64,000 bases of DNA from assembly GCF_900240305.1 (NCBI RefSeq), contig NZ_LT964854.1, forward strand, positions 1-64,000, given 5' to 3'. The notes beneath the pieces are model-generated. The model did no database searches, was not told where the DNA came from, and saw only the letters and a list, made by a program, of their open reading frames with translations. The stretch is from Ottowia massiliensis. GTDB taxonomy: Bacteria; Pseudomonadota; Gammaproteobacteria; Burkholderiales; Burkholderiaceae_C. Below, in pieces: positions 42,294 through 50,447 of the stretch; within the stretch, counting starts at the first letter, position 1, and each line of letters starts with the position of its first letter. The translations under genes and the position numbers were made by a program.

Positions 42294-43097
42294 ATGAACG
42301 CCAGCGCCCGCCTGGGCCTGGCCCTGCTGCTGGCGCTGGCCGTGGGGCTGGGCGCTGCGCGCGCGGCGCAAGCGTGGTGGCAGCCGCAGGCCGCCGCCCT
42401 GGCCGATGCAGCGCTGACGGCCCCCGACGCCCGCCACTGGCTGGGCGTGGACGACCTGGGGCGCGACGTGCTGGCCCGCCTGGCCGCCGCCGCGCCGCTG
42501 ACGGCGGGCGTGGGCCTGGCCGTCAGCGCGCTGGGCATGGCGCTGGCCGCCGCTTTGGCGCTGCTGGGCCTGCGCAGCCCGCGCGCCGATGCGCTGACGC
42601 TGCGGCTGGCAGACGTGTGCAGCGCGCTGCCGGGCACGCTCATCCTCATTGCCCTTTCATCGGCCTTCCGCCCCGGCGCGGCGGCGCTGGCCGCTACTTT
42701 GGCGCTGCTGGGCTGGGATGCGGAGCTGCGCACGCTGCGCGCGCGGCTGCGCCAAGTCTGGCGGCATGAAAGCCTGGACGCAGCCCGCCTGGCCGGCGCG
42801 GGCGCGCCCTGGCTGCTGCGCCGCCACGCGCTGCCCGCGCTGGCGGGCCTGCTGGCCGCGCAGGCCGTGGGGCTGGCGCGGCGCGGCGTGTTCCATTACG
42901 CGGGGCTGGCCTTTCTGGGGCTGGCCGATCCGCGCCAGCCCACCTGGGGCGGCATGCTCAACGAGGCCATGCCCTGGCTGGCGCACCCGGCGGCGCTGTG
43001 GTGCGCGCTGCCTGCGGCCTGCTGCCTGGCGTGCCTGCTCATCGGGCTGGCGCTCATCGGGCAGGGACTGGAAGAGGGGCGATGGAAAGCCTGGTGA
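42294..43097 (+). CDS. ABC transporter permease, nickel/dipeptide type, subunit 2
   Basis: 267-residue permease of the DppC/NikC type. ATG 42294 is chosen; an in-frame ATG at 42270 adds eight residues. The early motif HWLGVDDLGRDVLARL is the DppC/NikC hallmark, and the loop ESLDAARLAGAGAPWLLRRHALP is the EAA motif that contacts the ATPase. About six transmembrane segments. Its end overlaps the ATPase gene by 16 bp. Confidence 0.88.
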   Translation: MNASARLGLALLLALAVGLGAARAAQAWWQPQAAALADAALTAPDARHWLGVDDLGRDVLARLAAAAPLTAGVGLAVSALGMALAAALALLGLRSPRADALTLRLADVCSALPGTLILIALSSAFRPGAAALAATLALLGWDAELRTLRARLRQVWRHESLDAARLAGAGAPWLLRRHALPALAGLLAAQAVGLARRGVFHYAGLAFLGLADPRQPTWGGMLNEAMPWLAHPAALWCALPAACCLACLLIGLALIGQGLEEGRWKAW

Positions 43098-44728
43098 TCG
43101 AAGCCGAAGACTTCGGCGTGAGCGCGGGTGGCCGGGCGCTGCTGCGCGGCCTGCGCTTTCGCGCCGCGCAAGCCGGGCCGCTGGTCATCGTGGGCGAATC
43201 GGGCGCGGGCAAAAGCACGCTGGCGCGCGCGCTGGCGGGCCTGGCCCCCGGCCCGGCCACGGGCGCGCTGCGCGTGGGCGGGCTGAACCTGGCCGCTGCC
43301 AGCGCCGCCGAGCTGCGCGCCTGGCGCGGGCGGCGCGCCAGCATCGCCTTGCAAGACGCAGCCAGTGCGCTCAACCCGCAGCACACCCTGCTGGAGCAAG
43401 TGGCCGAGCCGCTGCGCCTGCACCGCGCCATGGGCGCGCGGCAGGCCCGCGCCGCCGCCGCTGATTTGCTGGCCTCGCTCGATCTGCCCGCCAGCCTGCA
43501 CGCGCGCTACCCCGCCCAATGCAGCGGCGGCCAGCTCCAGCGCGCGCTGCTGGCCGTGGCGCTGGCGCCGGAGCCTGAGCTGCTGGTGCTGGACGAACCC
43601 ACTTCGGCGCTGGACGCAGCCGCGCGCGATCTGGTGCTGCGGCGGCTGCGCGCCGAAGCGCGGCAAAGGCGGCTGGCTGTTGTGACGCACGATCTGGAGC
43701 CGGCCCGCGCGCTGCAAGGCCAGACGCTGGTGCTCTACGGCGGCAGCGTGATGGAAACCGGCCCCGCCGCGCGCGTGCTGGCCGCGCCGCGCCACCCCTA
43801 CGCGCGCGGCCTGCTGCGCGCCTGGCCGCGCGAAGGCGGCAAAGACCTGCAAGGCATCCCCGGCGAGCCGCAAGACGGCGCCAGCGGCTGCCCCTTTGCC
43901 AACCGGTGCAGCCAGCGCATCGAGCGCTGCCTGCAAGAGCGCCCCGCGCCTGATGCGCACGGCGTGGCCTGCCTGCGCGGCGGCATCGTGACCGTGCTGG
44001 CCGCGCACGGCCTGCACAAGCGCGCTGGCGGCCAGCCCGTGCTGCGCGGCGCCTCGCTGCGCGTGCAAAGCAGCGAAACCGTGGCCATCACCGGCGCCAG
44101 CGGCGCGGGCAAATCCACGCTCGCGCGCGTTCTGGCCGGCCTGCTGCGCCCCGATGCCGGAACGGTTGAAATGCCCGGCCTGGCCCGCGATGGCGCCAGC
44201 GGCCCGGCCCGCAACGGCCTGGGCGGCCAGGGCGGCCAGGGCGGCCTGGCTTTCGTGCCCCAGCACGCCGCCGCCTCCGTGGCCCCGCACTTTTCGGTGT
44301 TCGAGGCCGTGGCCGAGCCGCTGGCCATTGAGGGCCGGCTGGACGCGGCGGCGCTGCAAGCGGCCGCGCGCCAGGCGCTGACGGATGCGCGCCTGCCTGC
44401 GGCGGATGACTTTCTGCGCCGCCCGGCGCGCCGCCTCAGCGGCGGCGAGCTGCAACGCCTGGCCATCGCCCGCGCCCTCATCACGCAACCCGCGCTGCTC
44501 ATTGCCGACGAACCCACCGCCGCGCTGGACGCCAGCGTGCAAGCCAAGGTGCTGCGCCTGTTTCTGCACTTGCAGGAAACGCGCGGCCTGGCCCTGCTGC
44601 TCATCACCCACGACCTGCCCGTTGCCCGCCACGTGGCCGACCGCATCCTGCGGCTGGAAGGCGGCGTGCTCACGCCGGTTGCCCCGGCCCCGGAAGACCT
44701 GTCCGGGCAGGCTTTGAACAGGTTCTAA
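43082..44728 (+). CDS. Fused two-domain ABC ATPase (DppD-DppF / NikD-NikE type)
   Basis: 548 residues containing two complete ABC domains in one chain. Domain 1: Walker A GESGAGKST, signature CSGGQLQRALLA, Walker B LLVLDEPTSALD, and the OppD-type tail CPFANRCSQRIERC with Cys residues. Domain 2: Walker A GASGAGKST, signature LSGGELQRLAIA, Walker B LLIADEPTAALD, switch His in ITHDLP. These ATPases drive uptake by family-5 importers. ATG 43082 lies inside the end of permease 2. The stop overlaps the convergent fluC stop by four bases. Confidence 0.92.
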   Translation: MESLVIEAEDFGVSAGGRALLRGLRFRAAQAGPLVIVGESGAGKSTLARALAGLAPGPATGALRVGGLNLAAASAAELRAWRGRRASIALQDAASALNPQHTLLEQVAEPLRLHRAMGARQARAAAADLLASLDLPASLHARYPAQCSGGQLQRALLAVALAPEPELLVLDEPTSALDAAARDLVLRRLRAEARQRRLAVVTHDLEPARALQGQTLVLYGGSVMETGPAARVLAAPRHPYARGLLRAWPREGGKDLQGIPGEPQDGASGCPFANRCSQRIERCLQERPAPDAHGVACLRGGIVTVLAAHGLHKRAGGQPVLRGASLRVQSSETVAITGASGAGKSTLARVLAGLLRPDAGTVEMPGLARDGASGPARNGLGGQGGQGGLAFVPQHAAASVAPHFSVFEAVAEPLAIEGRLDAAALQAAARQALTDARLPAADDFLRRPARRLSGGELQRLAIARALITQPALLIADEPTAALDASVQAKVLRLFLHLQETRGLALLLITHDLPVARHVADRILRLEGGVLTPVAPAPEDLSGQALNRF

Positions 44729-45096
44729 AGCGTCAGCCGCGCCAGTTTCAGCCCCGCCATCACCATGCCCACGACGCCCAGCGTGTGCAGCGCCGCCGTG
44801 GCCAGCGCGGCCAGCCAGCGCTGCGTTTGCAGCATGTGCACCACTTCTACGCCAAAACTGGAAAACGTGGTGAGCGCGCCCAGAAAGCCGGTCATCACCG
44901 CCAGCCGCCAGGCCGGATCCAGCCCCGGCCAGCGCTCAAATGCAGCCAGCGCCACGCCCGCCAGCAGGCCGCCTGCCAGATTGGCCGCCAGCGTGCCCCA
45001 GGGCAGCCACGCGCCGGGCGTGTTCAGTGCCTGCGTCAGCGCCCAGCGGGCCAGCGCGCCCGCGCAGGCGCCAAGGCAAAGGGCCATCAGGTTCAT
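44725..45096 (-). CDS. fluC: Fluoride ion channel FluC (CrcB)
   Basis: 123-residue, four-helix protein exporting fluoride as a dual-topology dimer. The family signature GTLAANLAGGLLAG (with the conserved Asn) and the Na-site/phenylalanine-box segment GFLGALTTFSSFGVE are present. No fluoride riboswitch was recognised upstream. Convergent with the ABC ATPase gene, whose stop it overlaps. Confidence 0.93.
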   Translation of the reverse strand: MNLMALCLGACAGALARWALTQALNTPGAWLPWGTLAANLAGGLLAGVALAAFERWPGLDPAWRLAVMTGFLGALTTFSSFGVEVVHMLQTQRWLAALATAALHTLGVVGMVMAGLKLARLTL

Positions 45097-45127
45097 GTTG
45101 CCGTGGTTTCAGGTGGCGGGCGGGCGC

Positions 45128-46135
45128 TCAATACCGCTCGAACAAGGCTTGCAGCGCCGCTGCGTCTTGCGTGCGCGTCAGCCCCAGGGCCATGAGCAGG
45201 CGCGCCTGCGCGGGCGTTTGGTCATCAGCGCACAGCCACAGCGGGCTGCGGGCCGAGGCGGGCAGCGCGCCGCTGCCTGCGCGGCTGGCGCGCACCAGCC
45301 ACACGCCTTGCGCGCGCAGGCGCCGGGCTTGGGCTTGCAGCGCTTGCGGCACGGTGCCGATGCCAAAGCCCGCGTGGACGATGGCCTGCGCGCCTTCAGC
45401 GGCCAGCGCCCGCCAGGCGGCCGCGCTCATGCCGCCATAGCTGGCGGCCACGGCCACGGCGGGCAGTGCGGGCAGGGCGTCGGCGTCGAATTCGCTGGCC
45501 AGCGTGTGCGGGCGGCAGGGGGCGCGGTAAAAGCGCGGGCCGTCGTCGGCCACCAGCCCCAGCGGGCCGTAGGGCGATTGCAGGGCCTGCACTTGCGCGG
45601 CGTCGCGCTTGGCCACGTCGCGCCCGCTCCAGATGGCGCCGTTCATCACCACCAGCGCGCCCTGCCCTGCCGCGCGCGCGCTGGCGGCCACTTGCACGGC
45701 CTGGTAGAGATTGAGCGGCCCGTCGGCGCCCAGCGCAGTGGCTGCGCGCATGGCGCCGGTGAGCACGACGGGCTTGGCGGTTTTGAGCGTCAGGTGCAGC
45801 AAATAGGCGCTTTCTTCCAGCGTGTCGGTGCCGTGGGTGATGACGATGCCGTCCACATCGCCCTGCCGCGCCAGCGCCGCCACGCGCTGCGCCAGTTGCA
45901 GGCGCTGCGCGTCGCTGATGTCCGCCGAGTCCAGCGCAAACAATTCATGCACTTGCACCTGCGCCAGTTGCGCCAGCTGCGGCACGGCTTGCAGCAGCGC
46001 CTGGCCCCGCAAGGCCCCGGCCACGTAGGCGGCTGCCGTGCTGTCAGGGCCTGCTCCGGCAATGGTGCCGCCCGTGGCGAGCAAGGCGATGCGGGGCAGG
46101 CGGCGAGGGCAGGCGTGGGCGGAGGCGGCAGTCAT
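45128..46135 (-). CDS. L-asparaginase, type II-like
   Basis: 335-residue asparaginase/glutaminase-family enzyme hydrolysing asparagine to aspartate and ammonia. Both catalytic Thr motifs are present: LLATGGTIAGAG and ITHGTDTLEESAY, plus VLTGAMRAATALGADGPLNLY. From ATG 46135 there is no convincing signal peptide, so it may be cytoplasmic; a longer frame reaches 46210 without improving this. It lies 31 bp upstream of fluC on the same strand, possibly co-transcribed. Confidence 0.92.
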   Translation of the reverse strand: MTAASAHACPRRLPRIALLATGGTIAGAGPDSTAAAYVAGALRGQALLQAVPQLAQLAQVQVHELFALDSADISDAQRLQLAQRVAALARQGDVDGIVITHGTDTLEESAYLLHLTLKTAKPVVLTGAMRAATALGADGPLNLYQAVQVAASARAAGQGALVVMNGAIWSGRDVAKRDAAQVQALQSPYGPLGLVADDGPRFYRAPCRPHTLASEFDADALPALPAVAVAASYGGMSAAAWRALAAEGAQAIVHAGFGIGTVPQALQAQARRLRAQGVWLVRASRAGSGALPASARSPLWLCADDQTPAQARLLMALGLTRTQDAAALQALFERY

Positions 46136-46325
46136 GGCAGGGCGAAAAACGGCGGCAAAGCGCGGCAGCGGATACGCGCTGGCGAAAAGCGGCGATCGTA
46201 TTCGCGCCATGGCCCGGTTGGTTCAGTTGGCACAGGGCCGCTTTTTCCGCTGCCGGGCGGCCTCTGCGCCTGCGGCGCGCGCCCGTGGTTCTCGGGGAAT
46301 TCCCAGAGGAATGGGCGGCTCAATT

Positions 46326-46346
46326 CAAGAATCGTTCTCATATACT
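46326..46346 (+). promoter_or_regulatory. Fur-box-like site overlapping a -10 sequence
   Basis: CAAGAATCGTTCTCATATACT resembles the Fur consensus GAGAATCATTCTCATT, with dyad AGAA-TCG-TTCT, and its right side overlaps TATACT, a good -10 box. It lies 44 bp before the start of the small gene at 46390, suggesting iron-repressed expression. No clear -35 was found. Confidence 0.45.
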
Positions 46347-46389
46347 TGCCGCGCACCTTGCCCGCTCCGCTCTCTTGGGAAAGCCCGCC

Positions 46390-46698
46390 ATGCGTCATCC
46401 AGCCCCCGCCGCCGAACAAACCGCGCCGCCCAGCTTCCAGGCCCTGTTGATCAACACGCTGACGCTGATGACGGGCTACGCGCAGACGCCCGCCGGTACT
46501 TTCCATCGCAGCCTGCTGGCCGGACAGGTGGCCCAGCAACTGGGCGAACTGGCCGCGCGGCCGCGCATCAGCCCCGCCATGCGCGCGCTGTTCATGCGGC
46601 TGGCAGGTGAATGGGTGCTGCTGGCCCCCGCTGCGGAAGCCGCGCCCGCCCAGCCTGCCGGCGGCACGGGGCGCCACAGCCCGGCGGGCGTGCAATGA
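46390..46698 (+). CDS. Small hypothetical protein, possibly Fur-regulated
   Basis: 102-residue soluble, helical protein from ATG 46390: SFQALLINTLTLMTGYAQTP, RSLLAGQVAQQLGELAARP, SPAMRALFMRLAGEWVLL, then an Ala/Pro-rich tail. Not recognised. The stop touches a possible ATG of the next gene (ATGA at 46695), and the two are likely an operon behind the Fur-like site. The frame extends upstream to 46285 but crosses the promoter-like site, so the shorter form is chosen. Confidence 0.6.
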   Translation: MRHPAPAAEQTAPPSFQALLINTLTLMTGYAQTPAGTFHRSLLAGQVAQQLGELAARPRISPAMRALFMRLAGEWVLLAPAAEAAPAQPAGGTGRHSPAGVQ

Positions 46699-46724
46699 AA
46701 GCCATGGTTCAGGAGGTTCAACCT

Positions 46725-47219
46725 ATGAGCGCACGCTTGTCCGCTTCCCGCTTTCCCGCTTGCGATCTGGCCCATGAACACGGCGTGCTGCTGCGCCAAT
46801 GGGCGGGCGCGCAGCAGCGCATCAGTGACATGGCCGCCGCCCACGCCCGCCGTTGCGCGGCGCTGGAGACCGAACTCATGCGCCAGCGCGCCCGCTGGGT
46901 TATCGCCACCACGCGCCTGCTCTGGGGCCTGGGCTGGCCCGGGCTGACGCCGCTGCCCGGCCCCGCCCGCAAGGCCGCCAGCCCGCGCGGCGGCATGCCC
47001 CCGCTGCGCAGCGTGCAAGACGTGCTGTGCCAGACCGGCTGCGCCAGCCACGGCCACGCCTGGCTGGATGAAGCCTCCGGCGACTGCCGCCTGAATGGCC
47101 AGCCCTGCGCGCGGCAAAAAAGCGCAGACCGGAACGGGCAAGACGCAGAGCAGAACATGAGCCGGGAGCAGGAAACGCCCGCCCGCATCAGCTCCTCTAT
47201 TCATAGCAATACGTCCTAG
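46725..47219 (+). CDS. Hypothetical protein with Cys-rich DUF2325-like C-terminus
   Basis: 164 residues; ATG 46725 follows AGGAGG by eight nt (a further in-frame ATG at 46695 overlaps the previous stop). The N-terminal half is helical (WAGAQQRISDMAAAHARRCAALE). Near the end DVLCQTGCASHGHAWLDEAS and DCRLNGQPC resemble the Cys/His end of DUF2325 proteins (CQTxCVSHxxYW...CKRTGKxC), a weak match made from memory. The final residues SSSIHSNTS and the stop codon come from R90 copy O, so the original C-terminus was probably different. Confidence 0.55.
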   Translation: MSARLSASRFPACDLAHEHGVLLRQWAGAQQRISDMAAAHARRCAALETELMRQRARWVIATTRLLWGLGWPGLTPLPGPARKAASPRGGMPPLRSVQDVLCQTGCASHGHAWLDEASGDCRLNGQPCARQKSADRNGQDAEQNMSREQETPARISSSIHSNTS

Positions 47220-47274
47220 TGGAAACTGCGCGAAACGGCATTTCCACCCCCTTCAATTCGCTCCTTTTTTGCGA
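47185..47274 (-). repeat. R90 interspersed repeat, copy O (reverse)
   Basis: Reverse-oriented: GCATCAGCTCCTCTATTCATAG, CAATACGTCCTAGTGGAAAC, then CAATTCGCTCCTTTTTTGCG. The TAG within TCCTAG ends the overlapping upstream gene. Confidence 0.92.
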
Positions 47275-47294
47275 ATAGCCTTGGCGGGCCTGAT

Positions 47295-47337
47295 GGCCGT
47301 GATCAGGCCGTGATCAGGCCGTGATCAGGCCGTGAGC
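47295..47337. repeat. 11-bp tandem repeat GGCCGTGATCA, about 3.9 units
   Basis: Three perfect head-to-tail units (47295-47327) and most of a fourth, each with the palindrome TGATCA. It lies directly downstream of cobA (stop side) and next to R90 copy O. The function is unknown, and length variation between strains would be expected. Confidence 0.85.
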
Positions 47338-47356
47338 GGGCTGTAAGCCGCGCCAG

Positions 47357-48175
47357 TCAGCCAGCCGCCACGGCTTGGCCCTGCTCCGTTTGCTCCGTCT
47401 CGCGCCGCAGCGCCTCGCGCGCGCCCAGCACCACATCGCCCACCACCACGATGGCGGGGCTGCCCAGGCCGCCTGCTTGCATCGCCTGCGCCAGGCGGCC
47501 CAGCGTGGTCACGCACTGGCGCTGGCCGGGCCAGGTGGCGCGCTCGATCACGGCGGCAGCCGTATCGGCGGGCAGTGCGCGCAGCAGCCCGGCCTGTATT
47601 TCGGCGGCATGGCCCGCGCCCATGTAAATGACCAGCGTGAGCTGCAAATCACGCACGGCCTCGCCCATGCGCTGCCAGCGCGCGGCTTGCTGCTGCGGCT
47701 GGTGCGCCTGCGCATGCAAATGCCCGCTGGCAAAAATCACGCCGTGCGCGCGCTCGCCATGCGTGAGCGGCGCGCCCAGGCTGCCCAGCGCCGCCAGTCC
47801 GGCGGTGATGCCATGCACCACGCGCGGCTCGTAACCAGCTGCGCGCAGCTGCTGCACTTCTTCGCCGCCCCGGCCAAAAATGAACGGGTCGCCCCCTTTG
47901 AGGCGCACCACCGCCCGCCCGGCACGCGCTTCGCACAGCATCAGTTCGCCAATGCGCGCCTGCGGCGTGCTGGCCTGCCCGCCGCGCTTGCCCACGCGCA
48001 GCACGTGCGCGCCAGGCCGCGCGTGGGCCAGCACGGCTTCGTGAACCAAGTCATCCACCAAAAGGACATCGGCGCTGGCAATGGCCTGCACGGCCTGGAG
48101 CGTGAGCAGTTGCGGATCGCCCGGCCCCGCGCCCACCAGCGTGACGCAGCCCGGCGGGCCTGGCCTGGCCGCCAT
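47357..48175 (-). CDS. cobA: Uroporphyrinogen-III C-methyltransferase (SUMT)
   Basis: 272-residue single-domain SUMT that makes precorrin-2, the branch point to sirohaem, cobalamin and haem d1. Motifs: LVGAGPGDPQLLTLQAVQAI, ADVLLVDDLV, RLKGGDPFIFGRGGEE and the SAM-binding GAPLTHGERAHGVIFASGH. Start is ATG 48175 or GTG 48178; both overlap the upstream stop, so it is translationally coupled to the FmdE-like gene. In beta-proteobacteria a stand-alone cobA often accompanies nitrate/nitrite reduction genes, but none is in this window. Confidence 0.93.
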   Translation of the reverse strand: MAARPGPPGCVTLVGAGPGDPQLLTLQAVQAIASADVLLVDDLVHEAVLAHARPGAHVLRVGKRGGQASTPQARIGELMLCEARAGRAVVRLKGGDPFIFGRGGEEVQQLRAAGYEPRVVHGITAGLAALGSLGAPLTHGERAHGVIFASGHLHAQAHQPQQQAARWQRMGEAVRDLQLTLVIYMGAGHAAEIQAGLLRALPADTAAAVIERATWPGQRQCVTTLGRLAQAMQAGGLGSPAIVVVGDVVLGAREALRRETEQTEQGQAVAAG

Positions 48176-48831
48176 CACGCCTGAAGCGATTCATCAAACG
48201 GCATCACCTGCACCAGCTGCGGGTGATTCACCTCGTCCACCAGCATGGTTTTCACGCGCGCCTGCCAAAGCTGCGCAAAGCGGGCCAGCTCCTGCTCGTT
48301 GGCTGCGCCCGCCACGGCGCGGGGCATGAGCGCGCGCATCTCGTCGCCAAAAGGCGCAATGCTGGCGTCCAGCGCCACCTGCACGGCCTGGCCGCTGTCC
48401 AGCCGGCGCAGCGCCAGCACGCCCCGCATGGGCACATCAAAGCGCAGCAGGTTGCGGCGGCCAAAGCGGTGCGCCGGGCCTATGCCCGCAAAACCCGTTT
48501 CGGGCGCGGCGCCCGTCAGCAGCGTGGCCACGGCGGCCACCACGCCCGTGGCGCCGTCTTCGCGGCCTTCGGCCATCATCACCTCAATGCCGCCGCGCTC
48601 GGGCAGCTGGCCATCGGCATACAAATGCCCCAGCCCCTTGACGACCATGAGATAGGCCCCCGCCACCGTCGGGCACGAATGCCCGGCCAGCCGCACCGCA
48701 TCCACATACCGGTAGGTGATGACGCCGCCAGCGGCAGCCCCCAGAAACTGCGCCAGCGCGTCATGCACGCGCAAAACAGGCGCCTGGTCAAAAAAAGCGG
48801 GAAATTCATCGGCAGGCTGATGAACGGACAT
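48175..48831 (-). CDS. FmdE-like domain protein of unknown function
   Basis: 218 residues from ATG 48831. The segment RYVDAVRLAGHSCPTVAGAYLMVVKGL, with a Cys-His pair, resembles the N-terminal part of the FmdE domain (formylmethanofuran dehydrogenase subunit E family, GHxCP). The rest includes EVMMAEGREDGATG and RFGRRNLLRFDVPMRG. In organisms without methanofuran the role of this family is unknown; metal or tetrapyrrole handling is suggested by tight coupling to cobA, as inference only. Confidence 0.6.
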   Translation of the reverse strand: MSVHQPADEFPAFFDQAPVLRVHDALAQFLGAAAGGVITYRYVDAVRLAGHSCPTVAGAYLMVVKGLGHLYADGQLPERGGIEVMMAEGREDGATGVVAAVATLLTGAAPETGFAGIGPAHRFGRRNLLRFDVPMRGVLALRRLDSGQAVQVALDASIAPFGDEMRALMPRAVAGAANEQELARFAQLWQARVKTMLVDEVNHPQLVQVMPFDESLQA

Positions 48832-48963
48832 GGCAAAAGCGCCTTTCACGCGAAGAAGTGGATGGAATGAAACAAAGCGCGGCATTGTCCACGCAAGCCC
48901 TTTGCCCGCACGCGCCGCAAGCCCAAAGCCAGCCGCCTGCACGCACGCCGCTTACATGCCGAA

Positions 48964-49057
48964 TGCCATCAAAAACAGGAGCTGAATCAATGGGTGCCAA
49001 ATACCGTTTGGCGCGCGTTTTACCAGGACGTCATGCTATGAATGAAGGAGCGAAATA
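48964..49057 (+). repeat. R90 interspersed repeat, copy P (forward)
   Basis: GCCATCAAAAACAGGAGCTG, GCGCGCGTTTTACCAGGACG, TCATGCTATGAATGAAGGAG and CGAAAT. The long gene-free stretch 48832-50047 contains copies P and Q and the IS relic between them; no intact gene is seen. Confidence 0.88.
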
Positions 49058-49204
49058 GAGCTGTGCATTCCGCTTGCCTTTTCTGCCCGCTTTGCTCATC
49101 GCTGGCGCTTTCAAGCCGCCCGCTCCTTCATGGATCGCTCCTGGAGCGCGCGCAGGGCTTCAGCGCCTGTCCTTCAACACCCAATGAATAGCAAAACCCC
49201 CTCC

Positions 49205-49600
49205 ATGTACCCAAGCGGCATAACCGACGCGTAGTGGCAAGTGCTGGCCGTGTGGGATGTGCTGCTGCGCCAACAAGTGCGCACCAAGGCGGGCAGGCGG
49301 GCCAGACCCAGCGTGGCCGTCATCGACCCCATCGCTCAAGACTGTCTCAAAAGGGAGCAGCGCAGATATGACCGCAGACAAAAAGATCAAAGGCACGATG
49401 GGCTGCTGCTGGCTGTGCTGGTGCACTCGGCAGACATTCAGAACCGGATGGGAGCCGGGGCTTTACTGGTGAGGCTGGGCAGGCTTGCTCGCCTCTGGCT
49501 TTGCTGTACGCGCACTGGCCGCAACAGCGTCAGCGCCAAGGTCAAAACTGGCGCTGAAAGTGGGGCAAGAGCATGAGGGGCTTCAGTTTGGCGTCAGCAG
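49205..49600 (+). pseudogene. IS5-family transposase relic (N-terminal and middle part)
   Basis: The frame starts MYPSGITDA, hits TAG at 49232, then continues in frame VRTKAGRRARPSVAVIDPIAQ..., RRQKDQRHDGLLLAVLVHSADIQNR, matching the IS5/IS427 pattern (MYPSDLTDAQW; QxGRxxxPSAAVIDSQS; KGxKRHLLVDTxGLxLxVxVHxADxQDR). The segment between the N-terminus and RTKAG is deleted, and the DDE Asp context is damaged. Terminal inverted repeats were not identified. It complements, but does not overlap, the C-terminal relic at 18085-18350. Confidence 0.82.
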
Positions 49601-49632
49601 GCAGGCTGACAGTGGCAGGATGAGGGTCTGCC

Positions 49633-49724
49633 GCATCAGAAACAGGAGCAAATTTCGGGGGTATGAAAACGGTTTTCCCGCACATTCCACTAGGACGTAT
49701 TGCTATTGAATAAAGAGCAAATAG
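49633..49724 (+). repeat. R90 interspersed repeat, copy Q (forward)
   Basis: GCATCAGAAACAGGAGCAAAT, TATGAAAACGGTTTTCCC, CACATTCCACTAGGACG, TATTGCTATTGAATAAAGAG, CAAAT. Clear copy with the TATTG variant core. Confidence 0.92.
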
Positions 49725-50047
49725 GCGGCAATGGAAAGGTGCGAGCGCTTTCTTGCGCGGGCGGCATGAAGCGGCGCAGGCGGGGCAAACAAGGCCGTGG
49801 TCATGGCCTTTGGCCTGGCTGGCGCCGCCAAAAAAAGCGCTGATCCATTAGGCCCCGAATGGCTGGCATGAAAACATGCTTTTCGCAACAGGCCCGGCGC
49901 CATGATTTTCTTGGGAATTGAATCAACGCAAATGATGTTTTCTGATTTGAATGTTAGTTTCTGGCGTCTTCTTTTGTCCGCAAACCCGGCATTCAATAAA
50001 CCATCCTCAAGAGGCGGCAAGGCGGTTCATGGCATGAACAAGCACCA

Positions 50048-50362
50048 CTATTCCAGTTCGGTTGTGAATATCTGAAAAAGTCTTACAACAAGGCGGCCCA
50101 AAAAATATATTATCGGCAGCAGATAAATCAATACCGTCTGATCATGTTTAAGGCTTTTAAGCCAAGAGCTGCCTAATAGCATTAACCATATGCCACCAAA
50201 ATAATGCGCCCATTCCCCACGAAATTCAGACCATTTCTTGCAATACGGGCATTTGACATCTCCAGATAGACGAAAGAAAGTAAATAGCCACATATGGAGA
50301 TACACCTTGAGACGCAAATTGATGGTCCGCTTGCAAAAAGAGCATGTTTTCTTTATTCTCAT
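50048..50362 (-). CDS. Small zinc-ribbon membrane protein 1
   Basis: 104 residues from ATG 50362 (an ATG at 50374 adds four). Two CxxC pairs, CSFCKR near the start and CPYCKK after about 30 residues, form a zinc ribbon; two hydrophobic segments follow (FGGIWLMLLGSSWL and TVLIYLLPIIYFLGRLVVRLF). AT-rich against the local background. Similar in plan to the next gene. Family not recognised; no function assigned. Confidence 0.65.
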   Translation of the reverse strand: MRIKKTCSFCKRTINLRLKVYLHMWLFTFFRLSGDVKCPYCKKWSEFRGEWAHYFGGIWLMLLGSSWLKSLKHDQTVLIYLLPIIYFLGRLVVRLFQIFTTELE

Positions 50363-50447
50363 AAAACATCTCAATGATATATTGACGCCATCAATGCAAA
50401 CATGACATCTGCATCACGCGCTAAAATGCAACATACGCTCGGCTAAA

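Noticed and set aside
44725..45096. Fluoride riboswitch before fluC
   Set aside because: No crcB-motif pattern could be recognised in the 31-bp spacer after the asparaginase gene.
49703..50020. A 105-codon minus-strand frame downstream of the zinc-ribbon genes
   Set aside because: It ends within R90 copy Q and has no recognisable domain or good ribosome binding site.
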